A DNA stretch of 52,712 bases from Bacteroidia bacterium (GTDB taxonomy: Bacteria > Bacteroidota > Bacteroidia > Flavobacteriales > Flavobacteriaceae), in the NCBI GenBank assembly GCA_030427585.1, contig JAUIBW010000039.1, positions 1-52,712 of the forward strand, written 5' to 3'. Within the stretch, counting starts at the first letter, position 1. Every line of letters begins with the position of its first letter. This document shows positions 8,201 through 15,362 of the stretch, in pieces. The translations under genes and the position numbers were made by a program. Under the pieces are notes generated by a model, which searched no databases, had not been told where the DNA came from, and saw nothing but the letters and a program-made list of their open reading frames with translations.

Positions 8201-9604
8201 TTACGTCCTGTTTTGTTAACCGCTTCTGCGGCAGCTTTAGGATTTTTGCCTATGGCCATTTCAACATCTGCCGGAGCAGAGATACAAAGACCTTTGGCAA
8301 CCGTAGTGGTTGGTGGACTCATTACCGCGACTGTATTGACACTGGTGGTGTTGCCCATTCTATATGCAATGTTTGACCAAAAAGGACATTACTATCATAA
8401 GAAAATAAAAGTAAATTTTAAGACCTTGAGTCTGGTACTAGTATTTTTTTTACCATTTGTTGGAAAAGCGCAGCAACAACCTATAAGCGCTGAGCGGGTG
8501 GTGCAAATGGCTTTAAAAAGCAATAATGCCCTTCAAGCATCTGCAAAAAGGATTCATCAATCCGAGCAATTGGTGGGTAGTGCATTTAATCTCGATAAAA
8601 CACAACTATATTACAGTTATGACCAAAATAACATTGCCGAAAATGGATTGCCGATAAAAGTGTTGGGGCTAAGCCAAACCTTGCAGTTCCCAACTATTTA
8701 CAGTGCTCAACGTAAGTTAGAAAAGCAAAAAGTTGCAATGACCATACAACAGTACAAACTAAACGAAAGCATTTTGATCAAAGAAGTGTATAAAGCCTAT
8801 TACGAAGTAGTCTACAGCAATAATGTAGTGAAACAATATACTTACCTAGATAGTCTCTATGATCAATTTGCAAAAGCTACCCAAAAACGATATGATGTTG
8901 GCGAAACCAATTTATTAGAAAAACTTACTGCCGAAACCAAGCAAAAAGAAATAGCCATTGCACTAGCACAGGCACAGGAAGAGGTCTTAAAAGCCTACAC
9001 AATGCTGAATCAATGGGTGCAAAACGATTCGCTACTGGTGGTTGAAAATGAGTTGCCAAGACTGTCCTTAATAGAATGGAATATAGCAGAACATCCCGGG
9101 ATGCTGTTTTTTGATTCAGCCGAAAAACTGGCAAAGTCTTCACTCTCGTTAGAACGACAAAAACTATTGCCCGATTTACAATTATCCGTATTTCAAGGTA
9201 CTAATAATGGCATAAATGCACGTAACTATAATGGATTTCAAATAGGTGTAGCAGTACCACTGTGGTTTAGTGCTAATAAATCCAAAATCAATGCAGCAAA
9301 AACAGAAACGATGATTATAGCCAATGAATATGAGAACTATAAAACTCATTTACAATCAAACTATGACGCTTTACTTTCAGATTTAAAAAAATATCAAAAA
9401 ACAGTAGATTATTATGAAACTACGGGAAGACTGCTTTCTAAAGAATTAATCACAACTGCCTCAAAGGCTTTCCAAAATGGAGAGATTGATTTCTTACAAT
9501 ACGTACAGCTCATCGAAAACTCAACAAATATCGAAATCAACTATTTGAAAAACTTGATTCAGTTTAACCGTACAGTTTTAGAATTAAACTATTTAACCAA
9601 TTAA
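5270..9604 (+). CDS. CzcA/CusA heavy-metal RND efflux pump fused to a TolC-like outer-membrane channel
   Basis: A proton-driven metal exporter of the inner membrane. I use the ATG at 5270 (MLSHIIQFSIKNKF), giving 1444 residues; the frame extends 14 residues further upstream. The RND part covers about 1-1045 and shows VPDVTNNQVQV, the heavy-metal signature DFGIIIDGAVIIVE with Asp400, Asp406 and Glu413 (spaced like the essential D402, D408 and E415 of CzcA), and a typical C-terminal membrane block. At about 1051-1068 a signal-peptide-like segment (KTLSLVLVFFLPFVGKAQ) is followed by an outer-membrane factor domain to the end (coiled-coil regions such as QAQEEVLKAY). Pump and channel therefore come as one reading frame, an arrangement known in Bacteroidota. 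DPMSMEESD suggests divalent metal or copper/silver, but the substrate cannot be decided. The adaptor gene starts 2 bases after the stop. Confidence 0.93.
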   Translation: MLSHIIQFSIKNKFIVLLFTIVIVGYGLYALSQIPIGAVPDVTNNQVQVITTSRNLATEDVEKFLTYPVELEMANLPGVKEIRSVSKFGLSVVTVVFEDDMGTYLPRQLIAEKIKSAEEKIPTGFGKPFMGPVSTGLGEIYQYVIDVDTKYKDQYSLSDIRTIQDWIVKRQLSGIPGVVEVNTWGGYLKTYEVTINPKRLRAMDVSIFDVFGALEKNNSVAGGGYIEKTNESYFIRGEGLVTSVTDIEDIVVAIKGEVPVYVRDVATVGFGHANRFGAITGNGEGEKVLGQVMMLKDANSNAVIKSVKQRVVEIQSSLPPGIIINPFLERSELIGKTTFTIAENLILGCLIVIFVVVLLLGNLRSGLVVASVIPLCLLFALSLMYTFGVDANLMSLGAIDFGIIIDGAVIIVEFIAFRITSQRTKLLSLHKNERQGHIDNITYQGATKMMNSAVFGQLIIIIVFIPILSLVNIEGKMFRPMALVFCFALIGAMVLCFTYIPVMASLFIKPSNTEKKTISTKLIAFLERKYQLTIAWALRKKRWVLGTAIGLLLLTIFLFSRMGGEFVPTLDEGDFVIQPVLKTGMSLSKTIEATTQIEKILKKFPEVEQVVSRIGAAEVPTDPMSMEESDVIIKLKPKVEWVSAVSKDELADKFKESLSNKIAGVDFEFTQPIEMRFNELITGVRADLAIKVFGEDLKVLYQKALEIEKAIQNVKGAADISVEKTAGLPQMSVKYNRQKIAKYGLNIEDLNKVVTMGFAGMPAGTVFEGEKQFDLMIRFDDAHRKDIQNIENASIALPNGITLPLREFATIAYTKGPAKISRDNTKRRIVVGVNVRNRDLESVVKDVQTIIERDIKMPTGYSISYGGQFKNLRTATARLKVAVPIALILIFILLYFAFNSVKEALMIYSAIPLSAIGGVMLLYIRDLPFSISAGVGFIALFGIAVLNGIVLIEEFNELKAHGVQNMNKRIITGTKNRLRPVLLTASAAALGFLPMAISTSAGAEIQRPLATVVVGGLITATVLTLVVLPILYAMFDQKGHYYHKKIKVNFKTLSLVLVFFLPFVGKAQQQPISAERVVQMALKSNNALQASAKRIHQSEQLVGSAFNLDKTQLYYSYDQNNIAENGLPIKVLGLSQTLQFPTIYSAQRKLEKQKVAMTIQQYKLNESILIKEVYKAYYEVVYSNNVVKQYTYLDSLYDQFAKATQKRYDVGETNLLEKLTAETKQKEIAIALAQAQEEVLKAYTMLNQWVQNDSLLVVENELPRLSLIEWNIAEHPGMLFFDSAEKLAKSSLSLERQKLLPDLQLSVFQGTNNGINARNYNGFQIGVAVPLWFSANKSKINAAKTETMIIANEYENYKTHLQSNYDALLSDLKKYQKTVDYYETTGRLLSKELITTASKAFQNGEIDFLQYVQLIENSTNIEINYLKNLIQFNRTVLELNYLTN

Positions 9605-9606
9605 AA

Positions 9607-10773
9607 ATGAAAAATACACGCTTTAATTTATTCAGCCCTATATTCGTAAGCGCCATCTTGATAGTATGTATAATAACTATGGCTTCTTGCAATTCAAGTA
9701 CTACACCCAAAGGAACAGATACCGAAGTACAAGGTGAAACCGAGGATTCTGATATCATAAAAATCACAGCAACACAATTTGACTCTGGTAATATGACCCT
9801 TGGAAAAATTACAGACCAAGAATTTCATACCATCATAAAAGCCAACGGAATGTTTGTTGTTCCCCCTCAAAATAGGGCAGATATAAGTGCCTATTTTTCG
9901 GGTTACGTAAAAGATATTAGTTTACTTCCCGGAAACATGGTCAAAAAAGGTCAGGTGTTGTTCACGATAGAAAATCCGGATTATGTGCAGGTACAACAAG
10001 ATTTTTTGGAAGCTAAGGGAAGATTGAGCTATCTAAAATCTGACTATGAACGTCAAAAAGAGTTAATGGCAGATAATGTCACATCAAAAAAGAACTTCCT
10101 AAAAGCAGAATCAGAATATACTGTGATTTTAGCACAATACCAGTCCCTGAAAAAGAAGTTGAACTTAATGAATATAAATTCGAACACCTTGTCTGGAGAA
10201 AACATTCGGTCGGTAATCAGTGTAACATCACCACTATCAGGTTATGCAACAACTATCAACGCTACCAAGGGAATGTACTTAAATCCATCAGATGTAGCTA
10301 TTACCGTAACTAAAACCGATGATTTGCATATTGAATTAAAAGTATTTGAAAAAGACCTTCCATTTATAAAAGAAGGGCAACCAATCAATATCAGGTTACA
10401 GAATGATGTGAACAATGTTTATAAAGGTAAGGTTCACCTGGTTAACAAAGCAATCAATCCTCAAGATAGAACCGTAGATATTCATGGTGATCTTGTAAAT
10501 GAAAGTGATACAAAGCGGTTTGTTCCAGGAATGTATATTGAAGGTGAAATTCTAACCACAACCACAATACATCCAGCATTACCTTCTGAAGCTGTTGCTA
10601 ATATTGATAATGACTATTTTGTATTGGTTAAGGAAAATGACACCGCTTTTAGAAGAGTATTGGTAAAAACCGGTGCGACCAATACCAAATTTATTCAAAT
10701 AGTGAATGCCAATGATTTTGATGAGAATACAGAATTCTTGACAAAAGGGGCCTATACCCTAATAACAGAATAA
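9607..10773 (+). CDS. RND efflux periplasmic adaptor (CzcB/CusB-like lipoprotein)
   Basis: A 388-residue membrane-fusion protein that would bridge the pump and the outer-membrane channel. It starts with a hydrophobic segment and a lipobox (ITMASC, Cys28). The barrel-sandwich (lipoyl-like) halves are visible around SGYVKDISLLPGNMVKKGQVLFTIENPDY and again after the hairpin (SPLSGYATTINATKGMYL), separated by a coiled-coil hairpin (QQDFLEAKGRLSYLKSDYERQKEL). A beta-barrel domain follows (KVFEKDLPFIKEGQPINIRL). It has no His-rich N-terminal extension such as some CzcB proteins carry. It is encoded directly behind the pump, so the two are surely co-transcribed. Confidence 0.93.
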   Translation: MKNTRFNLFSPIFVSAILIVCIITMASCNSSTTPKGTDTEVQGETEDSDIIKITATQFDSGNMTLGKITDQEFHTIIKANGMFVVPPQNRADISAYFSGYVKDISLLPGNMVKKGQVLFTIENPDYVQVQQDFLEAKGRLSYLKSDYERQKELMADNVTSKKNFLKAESEYTVILAQYQSLKKKLNLMNINSNTLSGENIRSVISVTSPLSGYATTINATKGMYLNPSDVAITVTKTDDLHIELKVFEKDLPFIKEGQPINIRLQNDVNNVYKGKVHLVNKAINPQDRTVDIHGDLVNESDTKRFVPGMYIEGEILTTTTIHPALPSEAVANIDNDYFVLVKENDTAFRRVLVKTGATNTKFIQIVNANDFDENTEFLTKGAYTLITE

Positions 10774-10883
10774 AATGACAAAAACAGAAGGGTTGGAAAA
10801 CTATTTGGCCAGCCATTACATACACAGAAACAATTGATTAAGAGCCGCAATGTTAGGTACCAGTGTAATTTAATTAAAGGACA

Positions 10884-11477
10884 ATGATAATTAGAAATAT
10901 ATCCCAATATTGTACAGAACTATTGACAACCTCTAAATGTAGGCAACTTCCTTTTCACAATCTAGAGCATACCAAAGAAGTGGCACAAAATGTAAACTAC
11001 CTCTGTACAGCAATGGATGTTGATCCAAAACAAACCAATTTATTAATTATTGCAGCCTGGTTTCACGATACAGGGTTTAGCACCTGTTATAATGGTCACG
11101 AAGAGAGCAGCCAAAAAATCGCTACTGATTTTTTGGTAAAAGAAGGTTTTTCCCAAATAGATATTAATAGTGTCTGTAACTGCATAGAGGCTACCAAAAT
11201 GCCTCAAAACCCAACTACAGTAATTGCCGAGATACTATGCGATGCAGATATTTTTCATATCAGCAACTCACATTTTTTTTATAGAAAATTATTGCTTCGC
11301 AGGGAATGGGAGATATTTTGTAACAAGAAGGTAAGCGATTTAGATTGGCACAAAATGAATTTGGAATTTCTAAAAAAACACCATTTCAGGACTGTCTATG
11401 GCAAAGGTGTACTAGAAAAAGGCAAGCAAAAGAACATCAACAAGGTAGAACGAATTTTAGCATATTATGACTATTAA
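10884..11477 (+). CDS. HD-domain phosphohydrolase
   Basis: 197 residues, cytoplasmic. The metal-binding HD motif is present: H29 (FHNLEHT), H61-D62 (WFHDTGF), then H72-E73 and D122 (CDADIFHI). Such proteins hydrolyse phosphate esters, often of nucleotides; the substrate is not known here. The gene's last 11 bases overlap the start of the Crp/Fnr gene, so the two are translationally coupled, which suggests that it might make or remove a ligand for that regulator. This is inference only. The 110 bases before it hold only a 20-codon frame (10775-10837) of no clear meaning. Confidence 0.85.
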   Translation: MIIRNISQYCTELLTTSKCRQLPFHNLEHTKEVAQNVNYLCTAMDVDPKQTNLLIIAAWFHDTGFSTCYNGHEESSQKIATDFLVKEGFSQIDINSVCNCIEATKMPQNPTTVIAEILCDADIFHISNSHFFYRKLLLRREWEIFCNKKVSDLDWHKMNLEFLKKHHFRTVYGKGVLEKGKQKNINKVERILAYYDY

Positions 11478-12165
11478 AAACCTACTTAAAAGTCAATATA
11501 GCTTCAATAACAACGATTTGTTTGAAGCACTTGATAACGATATTTCCACAATATTGCTACGCAATATGGAAACGCATCAGTTCAAAGCAGGTGAGCCTAT
11601 TTTTAACGAAGGTGAAAAACCAAAAGGTATTTACAAAGTTATCCAGGGTAAGGTCAAAAAATTTACAAAAACCAACTTTGGAGCAGAACATATTTTTTAC
11701 ATCTGCAAAGAAAATGAATTTTTAGGGCACCACGCGGTATTAAGTGAGGAATATTATCCCGACGCGGCTATGGCAATAATAGATTCAGAAATACAAATCA
11801 TTCCTGAAGAAGATTTTAGAAAAGCAGTAGATAGTTCACATCAGTTATCGAAACGTTTGTTAAAAAATCTTGGTCACGAATTTGGAGTATTTATAAATGC
11901 CACAAAAATGCTAGCTAAATATACGGTTCGTGAACGTACAGCTCTAAATCTTTTGATTTTAGAAGAAAAGTACCACTGTGATAACACAGATAAAACCGAA
12001 ATCATCATCAATAGAGAAGACTTAGCCAGTATGGTGGGTACAGCAAAAGAATCCGTAGTTCGAATGTTGAAAGATTTTAAAGAGGAACAATTAATCACCA
12101 CACAACGTAGTAGCATTTTTATTGAGGATTACGCGGGTCTCGTAAAAGTGGCAAACTTACTCTAA
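11467..12165 (+). CDS. Crp/Fnr-family transcriptional regulator
   Basis: 232 residues with a cyclic-nucleotide-binding-like beta-barrel (about 25-125, HQFKAGEPIFNEGEKPKGIYKV), a dimer helix (about 128-155) and a C-terminal helix-turn-helix (about 170-200). The recognition helix contains GTAKESVVRMLKDF, keeping the Glu and Arg that in FNR and CRP contact TTGA or GTGA half-sites. There is no N-terminal cysteine cluster, so it is not an oxygen-sensing Fe-S FNR. A perfect TTGAT-N4-ATCAA box lies 12 bases after its stop codon, ahead of the thioredoxin gene, so it probably controls the operon that follows. It overlaps the HD gene by 11 bases. Confidence 0.9.
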   Translation: MTIKNLLKSQYSFNNNDLFEALDNDISTILLRNMETHQFKAGEPIFNEGEKPKGIYKVIQGKVKKFTKTNFGAEHIFYICKENEFLGHHAVLSEEYYPDAAMAIIDSEIQIIPEEDFRKAVDSSHQLSKRLLKNLGHEFGVFINATKMLAKYTVRERTALNLLILEEKYHCDNTDKTEIIINREDLASMVGTAKESVVRMLKDFKEEQLITTQRSSIFIEDYAGLVKVANLL

Positions 12166-12177
12166 TTGTGTATCAAG

Positions 12178-12191
12178 TTGATAAATATCAA
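12178..12191. promoter_or_regulatory. FNR/CRP-type box TTGATAAATATCAA
   Basis: An exact match to the FNR consensus TTGAT-N4-ATCAA, centred about 64 bases before the start of the thioredoxin gene and 12 bases behind the stop codon of a Crp/Fnr gene. A promoter with a start near 12226 would put the box near -41.5, the usual activating position. The operator role is inferred from sequence and place. Confidence 0.65.
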
Positions 12192-12248
12192 TGTAAGTAA
12201 TAAGAATAAATACCGTTTAATATATTATATTGTAAATAAATTATTTCT

Positions 12249-12686
12249 ATGAAAAAAGTTTTTTTAATAACTATTATGTTTGTAGCAACCATAAGTGGGT
12301 ATGCCCAAGAATGGCAAACCGATTTTAGTAAAGTTAAAGAAATTGCCTCGCAGCAACAAAAACCTATTATTCTTGTATTTCAAGGTTCAGATTGGTGCGC
12401 ACCTTGTATCAAACTAGACCGAGAAGTTTGGAGTACCGATAGTTTCAAAAAATATGCAAGCGAGCATTATGTAATGTTACAGGCAAACTTTCCTCGTAAA
12501 AAGAAAAATGCTTTATCAGAAGCGCAAACTGCAGCTAATGCAAAACTCGCCGAAACGTATAACAAAAAGGGAATTTTCCCTCTTGTAGTCGTTTTAGATG
12601 CTAAAGGCAACGTACTTGGTAAAACCAGTTACAAAAAAACCACACCCGAAGCTTACATTAAAGAATTAAACGCTTTTGTGAAATAA
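12249..12686 (+). CDS. Periplasmic thioredoxin-family protein
   Basis: 145 residues. A signal peptide (MKKVFLITIMFVATISGYAQ) sends it to the periplasm. The thioredoxin-fold core holds W49-C50-A-P-C53, the redox disulfide, and GIFPLVVVLDAKGNVLG is the usual cis-Pro strand. Proteins of this type (thioredoxin_7/DUF255-like) reduce or isomerise disulfides on exported partners. It is the first gene after the FNR-type box; ApbE follows after a single base, with DUF4266 and DUF3570 beyond. The partner DsbD, which would supply electrons, is encoded about 2.7 kb downstream. Confidence 0.88.
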   Translation: MKKVFLITIMFVATISGYAQEWQTDFSKVKEIASQQQKPIILVFQGSDWCAPCIKLDREVWSTDSFKKYASEHYVMLQANFPRKKKNALSEAQTAANAKLAETYNKKGIFPLVVVLDAKGNVLGKTSYKKTTPEAYIKELNAFVK

Positions 12687-12687
12687 A

Positions 12688-13668
12688 TTGAAAAATCTAA
12701 TCTCCATTTTGTCACTTTTTTTTATGGTTTCTTGTATAGCGCAACAACCCTATAAACGTACTTTAAAACTTATGGGTAGTCGTTTTGATATTACTGTTAT
12801 AGCAAATGATTCAGTAGAAGGCAACAGGTATATTGATACGGCTGTTGCCAAAATTACAAGAATAGAAAAACTCATTTCGTCTTGGGATGCCAATTCCCAA
12901 ACTTCAAAAGTTAACAGGAATGCAGGAATCAAACCCGTAAAAGTTGATATAGAATTATTTCAATTGATAGAACGAGCTATAGGTATATCTAAACTCACAG
13001 ACGGTGCTTTTGATATTAGTTATGCTTCTATGGACAGAATCTGGAAGTTTGATGGTAGTATGATCCAAATGCCAAGCGAAGAGGAAATTGCTGCATCTGT
13101 GGCAAAAGTAGGGTTTCACAATATAATCCTTGATAAGGAAAATAGTACTGTTTTTTTAAAGCAAGAAGGAATGAAAATAGGCTTTGGTGCCATAGGCAAA
13201 GGGTATGCAGCTGATAAAGCCAAAGAACTTCTGATTTCAAAAGGCGTTGCTTCTGGAATCATAAATGCTTCTGGCGATATGAATACCTGGGGTAAACAGC
13301 CTAATGGTAAGGAATGGAAAGTAGCTATTACCAATCCGTTGGATAAGAATAAAGTATTTGCATTATTACCTATAAAAAATGGTGCGGTGGTTACTTCTGG
13401 TAATTACGAAAAATATGTCAATTTTAACGGTAAGCGATATACCCATATTATTGACCCTCGAACGGGTTATCCATCCAGTGGCATCATAAGTGTAACTGTC
13501 TTTGCGCCTAAAGCAGAACTTGCCGATGCACTGGCAACTTCAGTTTTTGTAATGGGAAAAGAAGCAGGTTTAGACCGTGTTAATCAACTACCTAAGATAG
13601 AATGTATTATTATTGATGACAAAGGAAATATCACGAAATCAAAAAATATAGAAATCGATAAACTATGA
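12688..13668 (+). CDS. apbE: FAD:protein FMN transferase (ApbE family lipoprotein)
   Basis: 326 residues. ApbE covalently attaches FMN from FAD to a Ser or Thr of exported electron-transfer proteins, or acts as an FAD-binding periplasmic protein. The start is TTG, one base after the preceding stop; it is chosen because it gives a proper lipoprotein signal (ISILSLFFMVSC, Cys16), while the next ATG would lose it. Family marks are MGSRFDITV, GAFDISYASMDRIW, GFGAIGKGYAADKA, NASGDMNTWG, VTSGNYEKY and THIIDPRTGYPS, with the metal-binding ADALATSVFVMG. The stop overlaps the DUF4266 gene by 4 bases. No gene with an FMN-bind, NqrC or RnfG domain is seen nearby, so the target is open; the DUF3570 protein carries an SGAS motif. 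Confidence 0.93.
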   Translation: MKNLISILSLFFMVSCIAQQPYKRTLKLMGSRFDITVIANDSVEGNRYIDTAVAKITRIEKLISSWDANSQTSKVNRNAGIKPVKVDIELFQLIERAIGISKLTDGAFDISYASMDRIWKFDGSMIQMPSEEEIAASVAKVGFHNIILDKENSTVFLKQEGMKIGFGAIGKGYAADKAKELLISKGVASGIINASGDMNTWGKQPNGKEWKVAITNPLDKNKVFALLPIKNGAVVTSGNYEKYVNFNGKRYTHIIDPRTGYPSSGIISVTVFAPKAELADALATSVFVMGKEAGLDRVNQLPKIECIIIDDKGNITKSKNIEIDKL

Positions 13669-13877
13669 TAAAGAAAATAGGAACACTGGCTATTGTTGCT
13701 TGCCTTTTTAGCAGTTGTGTGGTGGTGAAAGAATACGAAAAAGTAAATATTAACGACCCTGATATGGCATTAGCTGATAAAAAATGTGACCGTAATTTAA
13801 CAACAGCACATTCTTATAGAGAAGCAGCAGTAGGAGCTAATGGAGGAAAAACAGGAGGAGGCTGCGGTTGCAATTAA
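13665..13877 (+). CDS. DUF4266 lipoprotein
   Basis: 70 residues. An N-terminal lipobox (LFSSC, Cys18) marks a small lipoprotein. The family core KEYEKVNINDPDMALAD is followed by a conserved Cys (KKCDRNL), a YREAAVGANGG stretch and a Gly-Cys-rich end (GGGCGCN). The function of DUF4266 is not known; its genes are typically found between apbE or thioredoxin genes and DUF3570 genes, as here. The three cysteines of the mature part could be thioredoxin substrates or bind metal or cofactor; this is inference. The start overlaps apbE by 4 bases. Confidence 0.9.
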   Translation: MIKKIGTLAIVACLFSSCVVVKEYEKVNINDPDMALADKKCDRNLTTAHSYREAAVGANGGKTGGGCGCN

Positions 13878-13886
13878 AGAATTAAA

Positions 13887-15212
13887 ATGAAGAAACAATT
13901 TAAATACATAACAATTTTTGTTTGCATTTTTGCTTTCGCGAAAATAAATTCGCAAACAACACAGGACTCAACCAAAGTTTATAAAAAACGTGTATTAGAA
14001 ACCACAGAGATTGATTTTTTAACGAGTTACTACACCCAAGATGGTGATAATGCTGCTGTTAGCGGTGGTATAGGTACTGAAGAACTTACCGATGTAACCG
14101 GAACGTTTGTGGTATCTATACCCTTAAACGATGATGATGTATTGACCATAGATGCCGGTGTATCTGCTTACACTTCGGCTTCATCAAGTAACATAGATCC
14201 TTTTGACGATGGTCCTGCAGACCCTTTTCAAGCATCATCGGGAGCATCTAGTAGTGATCTTTGGGCAAACTTTACAGGAAGCTACAGTCACAGTTCTGAT
14301 GATAGAAATGATATATGGTCTGCAAAATTATCTGTATCGACAGAATATGATTATTTCTCTATTGGTATTGGTGGTAGCTATACTAAATTATTTAATGAAA
14401 AGAATACCGAAGTTAGTATAAAAGCCAATGTGTATATTGATACCTGGAATGCTATTTATCCTACCGAGTTAAGACCATTTGCCGAGGGTGGTAATGGTTT
14501 AAACAATCGCTTGTTTACACAAAACACCATAACCGGTAATACCAATTATGCTCCTCGATTTACAGAATTTGATAGTGAAGGTCGCAATTCCTATTCGTTA
14601 GGGTTGGGCTTCTCTCAAATCCTACATAAAAACGTGCAAGGTTCTTTAGCGCTAGATTTCGTTCAACAGAGTGGGTTGCTGTCCACACCTTTTCAACGGG
14701 TTTATTTTGCAGATGTAGCCGATTCTTTTATCGATAATTTCCAGTTAGCAGATGCTATTGAACAATTACCCGATTCTAGGTTTAAAATAGCCATAGGTGG
14801 TCGCCTTAACTGGTATCTCAGTGAAATTTTTACGGTTCGTACTTTTTATCGTTACTATTTTGATGATTGGGGTATCAATTCACATACGGCAAGTATTGAG
14901 GTGCCAGTAAAAATCACCGATAAATTCACGTTATATCCATCCTATAGATTTTATAACCAAACAGCAGCAGATTATTTTAGCCCTTATGAGGTGGCACTCT
15001 CTACCGAAGAGTTTTATACTTCAGATTATGACCTTTCAAAGTATAGCGCAAATCAGTTTGGTTTTGGAATATCTTATACCGATATTTTTTCAAAAGTACA
15101 TCTTTGGAAATTTGGACTTAAAAGTATTGATCTAAAATTTTACAAATACGATAGGGATACCACTTTCAACTCAAGTATCATTACAGCAGGCTTTAAGTTT
15201 GTTATGGATTAA
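13887..15212 (+). CDS. DUF3570 outer-membrane-type protein
   Basis: 441 residues with a signal peptide (IFVCIFAFAKINSQ). The rest alternates hydrophobic and polar residues with many aromatic strand ends (YYFDDWGINSHTASIEVPVKI, YPSYRFYNQTAADYFSPYE), typical of an outer-membrane beta-barrel. DUF3570 marks are the N-terminal TEIDFLTSYYTQDGDNAAVSGG and the DPFQASSGASSSD loop at about 112-124. S118-G119-A120-S121 resembles the SGAT/SGAS motif that ApbE flavinylates in NqrC and RnfG. It is encoded nine bases after the DUF4266 gene. Function is unknown; a role in a flavin or thiol redox path of the cell envelope is inferred from its neighbours. Confidence 0.9.
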   Translation: MKKQFKYITIFVCIFAFAKINSQTTQDSTKVYKKRVLETTEIDFLTSYYTQDGDNAAVSGGIGTEELTDVTGTFVVSIPLNDDDVLTIDAGVSAYTSASSSNIDPFDDGPADPFQASSGASSSDLWANFTGSYSHSSDDRNDIWSAKLSVSTEYDYFSIGIGGSYTKLFNEKNTEVSIKANVYIDTWNAIYPTELRPFAEGGNGLNNRLFTQNTITGNTNYAPRFTEFDSEGRNSYSLGLGFSQILHKNVQGSLALDFVQQSGLLSTPFQRVYFADVADSFIDNFQLADAIEQLPDSRFKIAIGGRLNWYLSEIFTVRTFYRYYFDDWGINSHTASIEVPVKITDKFTLYPSYRFYNQTAADYFSPYEVALSTEEFYTSDYDLSKYSANQFGFGISYTDIFSKVHLWKFGLKSIDLKFYKYDRDTTFNSSIITAGFKFVMD

Positions 15213-15362
15213 TTTACTAGTTTACAAATACTTAAAATTACATTAAGGTAACACACAACCCTTAGTGCAAAGCAAATACGCTCTAAAATGGTTGAGTCAT
15301 TACAACCAAAAAGAATATATAATGGCAAATAATATCTGAAATTTTAAAAAGAAGAAAAAGAG

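Noticed and set aside
5689..8358. Several antisense open frames across the RND pump gene
   Set aside because: They mirror the strongly coding plus strand and show no family features; shadows of the pump gene.
10775..10837. 20-codon frame between the adaptor and HD genes
   Set aside because: Too short, no conserved feature, and the following bases are not coding.
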